Assembly (NCBI GenBank): GCA_031308135.1
Contig: JAHLJT010009355.1
Span: 7,613,074-7,677,073, forward strand
Reading direction: 5' to 3'
Source: Acheta domesticus
Lineage: Eukaryota > Arthropoda > Insecta > Orthoptera > Gryllidae
DNA length: 64,000 bases
The notes beneath the pieces were generated by a model. It was given only the letters and a program-made list of their open reading frames with translations. It made no database searches and was not told where the DNA came from. Positions 55,961 through 64,000 of the stretch are shown here, in pieces. Numbering within the stretch: the first letter of the stretch is position 1; the number at the start of each line of letters is the position of its first letter. A program made the translations under genes and the position numbers.

Positions 55961-58085
55961 ATTGTCTGATTTTGTAAGCGTCCGATCTTCATCATGAAAA
56001 AATAGATGGGTATTTAAAAGCACCGTGAAAATATTTCATAAGGTAATATAGATGTTATGACGTAAAGAAGGACTTTGTTTTGTGCTGTTAAGCTTTAAGT
56101 AAAAACAGGATAGGAAATAACAAAAAGAACGTGCTATTGAGGCGTGACTTTAAAGAACATTAACAATTCACCTTTTTCTCCATAAATAATTAAAAAAATA
56201 TTTCGATTTTTTATATTTTTGATTAACGAATACTAACGTATTATGAATAGACACTAAACTCAAATATACAAAACCAGACCTAAAAAACTGTTAGAATTCA
56301 CGTATGACGAATAATTTGCATACAAATTCACGATCTCAGACCTTCAGTGCAGAAATAATTGACGACGTTTCACATAAACTTGTTGCTTGACGATGTAATG
56401 TTTGCCAGAGTTGGCATGGGAAAATTGTGGGTTGCGTTCGTTACCACAAACTCAATGACGAGAAAGCACGTTGTATGTCATAGAATTAGCAAATTCAGTA
56501 CATTTAATAAAAATTTGCTTTATTAAGTCATTTGAGGCTTAGACAACACAAGGGCAGATTACCGTACATCCCAATCCCTCTTTTTTTCCTCCCAAAGCTT
56601 TTGAAGATTGGGTGACGCCACAAAGAGTTGTATTTTGCGTTGTTGACGAGCCAGACGACGCATTACATGAAACTGACAGCAATCCTTGTGCCTCTTCAAA
56701 CAAACTGTTAATTACTCCTACAGTGTTATAATCTACAGCTTTCAGAATTCTAATTATGTTAATAATATATCCCCAACGCAAGAGAAAAATGCCAGGATTT
56801 ATTTAGTAACTCGACTTGTACCCTTTGAAATCGCAGATGAAGACTTAACAAAACATGTCACTCACGTTATTTGGATAGTAAAATGTGGAAAACCGCTGTA
56901 GAAGAGCTCGATTTGTTGAAAACGCCACACTCGTTGGACTTCATCTGAGGCAGGAATTCACATAAGGAACGAAAATATTATCGAATAAATTAAATAAATT
57001 CAAGCATATTCCGTGAGAAACAGCAGGATACAGATCTTTATATTTATGAAATACGATCCAGCAATCAAGCCACTTGTCTCATTAAAATTCTAATCGTGAA
57101 TTTGAGAGGTAGATCATGAAGCAAACAGGCCTCCGGTGCAAGGCAGCGTGTGTAGACGTCACGGAATGTTCCCGTATTTGTGTTTCCTACACGTTAAAAC
57201 AAAGACGCACGGAGGAACACGCCCGTAGCCATATTTCAAGGAGATATGAGGAAAATTAAAATAACAAGGTGCTGGGAGCTGAAATAGCCTCGCGACTGAT
57301 ACACATCTCGAGTAATATTTCGTCTTCTGGCGCATCGGGTAGCGGCTGCTCGCTGCGGAAACAAGCAAGGAAGACCCAATGACGGCCGGGGAGGGAATAG
57401 AATTCCGCATTGCCGCCGTTTTCTATAAATGTTCTGCTGCTCACTTTGTGGAAAGGAAATTAAACATATTTTAACGAAATGCAACACTGCCGCATTGTTA
57501 AAAGCTAAAACTATGCAGCTCGGTTTAGTATTGTAAAGGAAATTGCAGTGAAGTAAATGTCGAATGATTACTATTACACAAACAGAGAAAATAGTTCTCC
57601 TCATGGATACAAATGTACTCTAAAATTTTACAGATATTTGAGTTATTGTTATTGTATTAAATTCTTCCTAGAAATGGCCTTTCTAAAGTTTTTGTTGATG
57701 TCTGATTTTTCAATTACGGAAGCTTGTCAAAAAATGAAAATTATCTTACTTATGTCATCTAATGTTGAAATTGCAGTGGTGTTTCTTCTAGAAAAATGCA
57801 ATCTAAAGTATATAAGTAATTCTGTTGAAGTTGTAATCCATTAGTAATTTGCATATTTACTCATCTTGCAGGTATTATCATTCGGGAGATATGAATGAAG
57901 TGTTAAGATAACGACAAATCTACAGAAAAGAAACATACTGGCAATAATAGTTTTTACAGTTGTAGTGGGGGTTCGAAATAGAAAATATAATTCACAGACT
58001 GAGGGCTAAGCATTTAGAGTTTACATACAAAACAAAACATGCAATATTTACGGGTAAGAAAACCTCTAACCGTTAGAACAATCAC
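55961..58085. other. No recognisable gene
   Basis: AT-rich, with a slightly CpG-richer patch at 57120-57420. Frames of up to 122 codons on the minus strand near 57236-57604 have no recognisable domain. Confidence 0.5.
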
Positions 58086-58305
58086 GATACCTAGCGCGAA
58101 GCCTAGCCACTCCACGCCCATGATCTTCCCTACTCAGGTTCACGACACTTCGGACGACATTACGAGCGAACATACTTGTGATGAGAAATTCTATACCCGC
58201 AAGGAAAATCACTACCTACCGTGAAGACAAGCCACTCCACGCCCATGATAATTTCTATTCAGGCTCCCGATTCTTCGGACGACGTCACAAGCCAACATAC
58301 TTGTG
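58086..58305. repeat. Degenerate tandem duplication, period about 125 bp
   Basis: GCCACTCCACGCCCATGAT recurs at 58106 and 58231; each copy is followed by CTTCGGACGAC and by AACATACTTGTG (ending 58180 and 58305). Two copies, roughly 75-80% alike by eye. The array directly precedes a foldback element. Confidence 0.8.
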
Positions 58306-58320
58306 CTGCCGTTACTTGTG

Positions 58321-58582
58321 GAACAGGTCCCTTAAAAAGTTTAGCCAATATAATTTTTTTAATGTTTATTCCATATCAAACATTTTCTTCCTACAATGTT
58401 TCAGGAGTTACTGCAATCCCATCTTCAGGTTTATTGCGATACAAAAATCTTACTACAGAACTAAAGATGTGAGTGCAGTAACTCCCGAAACATCGTTGGG
58501 AGAAAATGTTTACTTGATATTCAATAAAAAAGATTCAAGAAAAAACTTCTACTGTATAAAATTTGTAAGGGACCGGTTCTAA
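58321..58582. mobile_element. Foldback element, third Penelope-like candidate (diverged)
   Basis: GAACAGGTCCCTTA at 58321-58334 is inverted at about 58568-58580. Inner arms 58370-58428 and 58461-58522 are imperfect reverse complements (CATTTTCTTCCTACAATGTT against its mirror). On the minus strand the left arm reads CTGAAGAT-GGGATT-GCAGTA-ACTCC-TGAAAC. On the plus strand the right arm reads CTAAAGAT-GTGAGT-GCAGTA-ACTCCC-GAAAC. A GGGAGT/ACTCCC stem fits both as an ancestor. No target duplication is recognisable. It is older and more decayed than the foldbacks at 22 and 44 kb. Confidence 0.6.
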
Positions 58583-59215
58583 GAGTAAAGACTAAAACAA
58601 TCAGACAGTATTCAATATAATGAAACGTGTGTTGCTTTGTGAACGCACAAAAAGTGAAACGCGTGATCACTCCTCCGCGAAGTGATATGTCCTCCCATTT
58701 TCGAGCATCCGTGGATATTCCTTCAACACACGAGAAAACATAACGCTTGTGACGGGAAGGCAAAGGCCAGAACGACTTCATCATACCGTAACGCACCTTA
58801 GAGAAATAGAAAGTTTATTTCACGAATCATTGAACTGTTTAAGTTCATTGTTAATAATTCAAACTGTAACCATTGTAACTGTTGAACATTGAACTGTATA
58901 TCTTGTACGTATCCCGTTGATCGGGTTCGAGTGAAGCAAGTTTGGAAATCAGAAATTGATTTCAGGTGATCAATGAGCAACTCATTTCTTTACCGAAATG
59001 AACGACGAACATTAACTTGCGTAGAATACATTTGCACTAGGTGTCCAGTGATCCTTTGAAACCGACTGTTTGTATGTAGCCAATATATGACCCGTTATTG
59101 GTCTTGGCGCTGTGAGATCCCGGGGTTCGTGGTCGGTTACCCAAACAGGAGTCCACGATGTCTCGAATTCGCTTAACCTTCGTGACTTAACGTAGTAAAC
59201 GAATTCGGTTAGCGA
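58583..59215. other. No recognisable feature
   Basis: Mixed sequence with no credible frames or repeats. Confidence 0.45.
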
Positions 59216-59370
59216 CACTGGTTTGGAGATCGTGACCTTTCAGTAGAACCATCCCAACATTCCCCTGGATGACCGAGGGAAACAAAGAAAGACAGGGTCA
59301 GGATGGCCGGCACGGGTATTACACCCGGGCCCCGCGAATGTAAGGTCAGCTTACCGACTATGGCAGCCTT
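59216..59370 (-). mobile_element. tRNA-derived SINE fragment (family D)
   Basis: On the minus strand: GCCATAGTCGGTAAGCTGAC (box A region), a decayed box B GGGTGTAATACCCG followed by TGCCGGCCATCCTGACCC. The body then has TTTGTTTCCCTCGGTCATCC and AGGGGAATGTTGGGATGGTT. The body order GTTTCCCTCGG..ATCCAGG.GAATG(C/T)(C/T)GGGA resembles the central domain of family C (GTGGTTTC..CCAGGCGAATGCCGG), suggesting a domain shared across SINE families. Confidence 0.6.
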
Positions 59371-60439
59371 AAGGGGATAGATACAACTTACAGCAGTTAA
59401 ATTTTTACAACTTTTCCACCTTTTTTCTCCATTCAAATCATACTCCACAGCAATGAAAATGCACTGACACACAGAAATAGCTTTCTTTTAAAAGGAAAAC
59501 TGTGCTTTTAACTAAAAAAATATTTTTTAAAAATCAAAATTCAACTAGTTTTTCATGCATTGACATGCATGAATTTCCCTGATAAATCCCTGACTTAGTA
59601 TTTCCCTGATAATTTTGAAGATTTTTACCAATTTCTTCTTTTGCTTTATTGTGAATACCAACAGGTACAAAACCATGCTCTTTCATGTAGATCTCTGAAT
59701 AAATAATATTTTTAATTTGAATCCAAAATTAATATATTAATTATTAATCATTTCTTTCACTTTTATCATTTTTGTCACAATAAAATATTGATCTGAAGAG
59801 TACGATTTAGCATGGTTTTGTAGTTAATACTTGGTTACTGCATCTTAAAAACGTCATAGCTTTATGATGATTAATTTTTGAGTTACAAGGGAAACAGTTC
59901 ATAAAAACTGTAATTCTGGAAAACGAGACGAAGTTTGATTCATGACTTTTCCTTACCTTACTACTCTAGTAGATGCATGATGCAGCGGCATACTTTTTAA
60001 ATCATTACTCGAGAACTATTGCAGATATCAAAATATTTTTTTACAAAAATATTCCTGAATAATTAATGCATAGAGAAAAAATGTTTTCAAAAATAGAATT
60101 TTATTTAAGGTTTTTAGGTGCATCTGTCCCTTTAAATGCCAGTGGTTCACCTGATCCACCATTTGTTCGTCGGCAAGCTCTCCATTGATGAATGCTTGCA
60201 ACAAGTTGGCGCCGTCAAATGATTATTCCTACTTACGGTGCTTCCTGTTACTTTTCCTTTTTGGTGCATCCACGTGGGGGTGGCAACTTGAACTTGTATC
60301 GGTACATTTAGCCGTATTTCAATGTGATTGCCGGCTTGCGTTTTCCGAACTCTCGTTGCTGGCCGGTTCAGCGTTCGCGCGGCATTGCCACGGATGCCAT
60401 GACGCTACTCTTACGTTGCCAGTATTTGAAACGAAGTCT
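59371..60439. other. No gene assigned; 106-codon frame at 60185-60505
   Basis: Mostly AT-rich. The plus frame 60185-60505 includes a hydrophobic stretch (YLRCFLLLFLFG) but no recognisable domain, and its end overlaps the interspersed repeat, so it is probably spurious. Confidence 0.45.
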
Positions 60440-60930
60440 CTTTTTGAATGTATTATTTACTTCCTCAACTACTACGTATTTCGTAGTAAAGAAACAGTAT
60501 CGTAATGCTGCAGTGGAAAGTGGCAGCTATTCGTCAGAAAAAGTCGTATTATTGGGCCCTGATATGGATAATTCTTCTTTTTATATGTAGTAAATTACAT
60601 CATTCCACTCGCCATGTCAGAATTTGTTTTATGGTTCTTGATACTGAGAAATTTTTTGGTTGACAGAAAAGTGTCTGTCTGTCTGTCCGTCCGTCCGACG
60701 TTCGTCTTCCTGCCTGTCCGTCCAGCTGTGGTCAACGATAGCGCCAAAACTGTTCACACGATTTTATTCAAAATTGATATTCCTCGATTGATTTAGTCGA
60801 ACTCAAGGCCCCGCAAATTTGAAAATCATATTTTGAATTTGGACAGCACTTTAGAAGAAGTCTTAACATTTTCAATATTTTCACAAAAATGTTTCCAAAT
60901 TATTTGATTAAATTTGAATTTCTGAAAGAC
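60440..60930 (+). repeat. Unnamed interspersed repeat, copy 2
   Basis: Counterpart of the minus strand of 1-470. Blocks in order: CGTAATGCTGCAGTGGAAAG (about 60501), GGGCCCTGAT (about 60555), TTTTATGGTTCTTGATACTG (about 60628), (GTCT)n(GTCC)n at 60671-60700, GTGGTCAACGATAGCG, AAAATTGATATTCCTCGATT (about 60770), TTTCAATATTTTCAC. The repeat may continue towards 61380, but copy 1 runs off the window so this cannot be compared. Confidence 0.6.
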
Positions 60931-61539
60931 AAAAAATAAAACTCCAATATTATCTCGATGTCTTCCTACAACTACAATATTGAAGAAAGTCTGTTTTCAG
61001 GAATAATATCTGTTCTGCAATGACAGATCTTGAAATAAGGTCACGTAATTTTTTTTCGAATATATGAATAGTTTGCGCGCAATTTTTCCGTGAAATAGAG
61101 ATATTTTCCTTAATGAAATCTGTTTAAAAAATAGATCGTTAAGTAAGGTCATGTACAATTTTTTGGAATATCGATTAGTTTTCCCGTAATTTGTGGTTGA
61201 ATCAAGGGCAATTTGTAATGTTCCTTATTCTCAATAGAAACAACTTCAAATGTGTTCTCGAATAGAGCAAACGACGCTAAAAAAATGCAGCAGGTCTTAT
61301 TTTCGTTAACCTCTCTGAATTTTCAAAAATTGTAAAAGTTACAAATATCGCCAAAAAGTATGTACTTTCGTCGCACCACTAGTTTTCCTACTTCTTACCA
61401 GCACTTACTCTGATTTTTAATGAGCGACTAATGGCTAATAACTAATTTTAGGAATTACTTTTGTAGTATTCCTTCCTTCGTTTAATTTGGTAATGAATGC
61501 GACTGCTATTCTCAGCAGTACCAATAGCGTGCATCCGGG
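60931..61539. other. AT-rich; possibly the continuation of the interspersed repeat
   Basis: Contains two similar segments (GGTCACGTAATTTTTTTTCG near 61040 and GGTCATGTACAATTTTTTGG near 61148), suggesting an internal duplication within the repeat. No coding frame. Confidence 0.4.
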
Positions 61540-61960
61540 TCGTATTCGGCAACAGCTGCCAGGGCACGTAGAAGGGGGTGGGGGCGTGGGGGAGCATGAC
61601 GCGCACGGCCGCCTGGGAACGGGTGGCAAGGAGCGGGCGGGGGGCCGTGGATGGCCCAGGTGGGACGGTCCGATGGCGGGGGCGGACCCTCGGCTCCGCA
61701 TCGCTTCGCTTTTCCCCCCTTTCGGGGTAAAAAAAGGAAGAATCACTGTGCCCTTCCCAGAACCTTCACGACGAATGATGGATTCGCAGACGTGAGTCAC
61801 ATGGCGAAGCACCCCGCCCCGCCCCGGCCCTCCCTGCCCCGCCCTCGCGCCCGTCACCGCCAAGAGAAACGAGTCTCCAGATGGTCCGAATCAGGAAGCG
61901 CACACGCACGGAATAGAGTCGAGGAAGTGATGTGCCTTCTGGCTGGGGACGATTGACCGT
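61540..61960. other. CpG island
   Basis: CpG-rich with a G-rich plus-strand lobe (61570-61690) and a C-rich lobe (61812-61850). Overlapping frames on both strands are compositional. No promoter motif can be defended. Confidence 0.55.
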
Positions 61961-62384
61961 GCTTTGAAGCTAACTGCGCAGAACGAGATGACAGAGAAAC
62001 TCTGATATAAATGATTTATTTGATTTTTGCTTGTTGTTTGGTGTATTTGATTATTTCACGTTCCCGTTCCGATCAACGGGTATGGCCCTTTCTTGTGTTG
62101 GTATGGTGCATGTTATATCCCAGGAGGTACTCCCCTGCTGGAATGTGAGATTCAGCGTCGGCCTACAAGTTGATTGATTAGCAATTTCGGTCGCACCAAC
62201 TCGTAAGGTTCCAAGTAGGTGAAGTGTAAGGTCCAGTAAGTGTAATGTATGTTTTGTCGTGGGAATTGGCGGAGATCATACCCCGTAGCTGGCAAGATGC
62301 GATCCCGACTTACGTCAGTTTGCGAGAATTTTCCCTCAACTGGTACCTGCCACCAGTATTGTACCACCCCAGACAGGACAAGCT
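61961..62384. other. No recognisable feature
   Basis: Mixed composition, no credible frame. Confidence 0.45.
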
Positions 62385-62715
62385 CTAGATTACCGACAGA
62401 TCTCCCAACAAGTGTAGTGGTGTAGTGCTTCTGAGTGTGTGTGTGTGTGTGTAATGTAAGGGGTGAGGATAGGATAAGGAAGAAGAAGGAAAGATCGCGC
62501 GCGGTCGGTGGCCCGTTTGTTATGGTACTGCTCCAGCATTCGCCCGGTGTTGGTGTGAGAACCGATCAGAGCAGCCGGCTGCTTCAATTCGCAAACAGCG
62601 GGTGAATCCGACCTCGCCAATAGGTAGTGTTGAAAATCCTGCCACGATCGGGACTCCTAGGACCTCTCGGTCACAAGCACTGCAGTGATAGGTGACGCCC
62701 TGAACCACCCTGGAC
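62385..62715 (-). mobile_element. tRNA-derived SINE (family C), full-length-like minus copy
   Basis: On the minus strand: GGTGGTTCAGGGCGTCACC (box A), CACTGCAG, box B-like AGGTCCTAGGAGTCCC, GTGGCAGGATTTTCAACAC. Then GCAGCCGGCTGCTCTGATCG, ACCGGGCGAATGCTGGAGCA, CGCGCGCGATCTTTCCTTC, and a (CA)n tail ((GT)n at 62434-62452 on plus). A short 3' block extends to about 62385. Same order and length as the 53517 copy, although the body lacks the GTGGTTTC segment. Confidence 0.82.
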
Positions 62716-63060
62716 GATAGATGGCTAATGGGCATGAATGACAAATAAATATTCAAAAAGCACCTCAATGCGCACAAGCAAAATTCGTTGGTATGAGATT
62801 TGATTCTTTTGGGTTTAAAACCTTTAATATGGACTGCACGAGTGTTTTCAAATACCATTATACACACAAACAAATCCTGTGTGGCCCATTAAAATCTCGA
62901 CTGCCCTTGCTAAACCTGAATTCAGCCATATGAAGTGCCGAAACGTTCCTAGAAATTGGAAATAATCCTTTGACGTCACATACCGTCACGAACGTTGATT
63001 TTCCGCGTTACACTTACTTTTTACTCCCTTCGTACATGAAATGCGCATAAAGTTAATGCC
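62716..63060. other. No recognisable feature
   Basis: Mixed composition, nothing identifiable. Confidence 0.45.
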
Positions 63061-64000
63061 TCCGATAGGGGCCGATAAAGCAAACGTCGTTCTGGCGTGA
63101 TACTTCCGCATTTGACCGATCTCTACATCGATGTCCTACGAGAGCAGAAGGAGGCGAGATGGGGGGAGGGTGGTGGGGGGAGGGCGAGGTCGTTCGGGAC
63201 CGAACATTCGGGAACAGCGTGTCGCATGCGGGGCCCCCATGAAATTGCCCCATAACGACGGTCTCCGCGACCTTATTTCCAGAACGTTTCGACGAAGTCG
63301 TACAGCGATAGTTAATACTTAATGAACGGGAAAGCGAGTATTGGATACAAATTGTTATAGTCGTACTATCAACTAAGAACGCACGCTGCGATGTTAATTA
63401 AATTTTACACCACTTTCTCGCGTTGCGCGCCCTCGCGAGAAATTGTTGAAATATCTGCGCCGGCGTATCTACGAGTGGAGGGGCCCTGGCAAGGCAGGTT
63501 ATGTCGCAGGCCGCCGAAAACACTTGAGATTATCGCGACCACCGCCCCGCGCCACGTTGAGAGAGGAATGCATTACCGCCCCGCTCGGATAGGAAATAAC
63601 GCGAAGCAATAATGGACTATTACGGCTGTATTGATCTTGAGGCCGTGTTAGGAATTGCGAACTGGCTCGATTTGAGATGTAAAACATGATGGCGGCGGGA
63701 GCGGGGTTCGGGGGGTGGGGGCGGCGGCGGCGGCGGGCGCCGCTGCTCGGAGTTGTAACTGCTGCGCAATTTGTTGCTGCGTTGCCGCGGCCTGATTGGC
63801 CCATTCCTCTTTCGCCTGTTCGGATTCACGAGATCTCGTAAAAGGCTGCAACGCGGAGCGTCGCTCACGGGCGGCGACGCCCGCGCCCCGCCCGGCAGCT
63901 CTCTGCACTATTTCACGCTCCGCCGTCGAGCGGAGCTCTGCCCGCCGCCCCCGTTCGACGCTTTTCGGGTTCGGCTCCTGAGTTTTGCTTTGGAGCTGCA
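63061..64000. other. CpG-rich region running off the window end
   Basis: CpG-dense but of mixed base composition, unlike the low-complexity islands: 63410-63640 has high complexity with frequent CpG and AT-rich islets. 63700-63740 is G-rich, and 63780-63980 is again CpG-rich. The minus frame 63648-63908 contains a Gln/Ala-rich segment (EEWANQAAATQQQIAQQLQL) that looks more protein-like than other frames in the window; see findings. It starts from a non-ATG codon, so if coding it would be an internal exon. Confidence 0.5.

Noticed and set aside
60185..60505. A small secreted or membrane protein of 106 codons
   Set aside because: The hydrophobic stretch is not followed by any recognisable domain, and the end overlaps an interspersed repeat.

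Overview
The window reads as non-coding, repeat-rich nuclear DNA from an animal, most likely an insect. The insect call is an inference: the background is AT-rich and cut by sharp GC/CpG-rich islands, microsatellites are abundant, and the repeat types present (tRNA-derived SINEs, hAT and piggyBac elements, LINEs with simple-repeat tails, Penelope-like foldbacks) are common in insects. A hemimetabolous or polyneopteran insect would fit, but the species cannot be fixed. No host protein-coding gene, rRNA or functional tRNA gene is supported. Nearly all long open frames are GC-rich low-complexity artefacts, minisatellites or transposon remnants.

Layout. 1-7 kb: AT-rich sequence with one copy of an unnamed interspersed repeat and two (AT)n runs. 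7-20 kb: GC islands alternating with minisatellites (32-bp, 27/54-bp and 12-bp units), a roughly 0.9-kb polypyrimidine tract interrupted by a hAT MITE, a decayed hAT transposase 3' end and a decayed LINE zinc-finger fragment. 20-30 kb: a 0.6-kb foldback element with 13-bp target duplications, two tRNA-derived SINEs, a G-rich degenerate repeat, and a 1000-N assembly gap bordered by a 9-bp satellite. 30-41 kb: a TTAA-flanked piggyBac-type MITE, a 5'-truncated LINE with a decayed reverse transcriptase (33.2-35.8 kb), a nested stack (SINE split by two hAT elements, one of them carrying a LINE tail), and a tandem duplication with a MITE in one copy. 41-64 kb: more CpG islands, a second and third foldback element, several copies of one SINE family, a piggyBac transposase cysteine-rich tail, and a second copy of the unnamed repeat.

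The most interesting signal is shared by three independent foldback (inverted-repeat) elements at about 22.2, 44.5 and 58.4 kb. Each arm carries CTGANGAT, a hairpin, then GAAA. The hairpin sequence differs completely between the three families yet pairs in each (partly degraded in the third). This is covariation expected of a structured RNA, resembling the hammerhead ribozyme core of Penelope-like elements but with one extra T before the stem. Two of the three also have 13-14 bp target duplications and a 35-44 bp single-arm tail, a combination that points to Penelope-like insertion.
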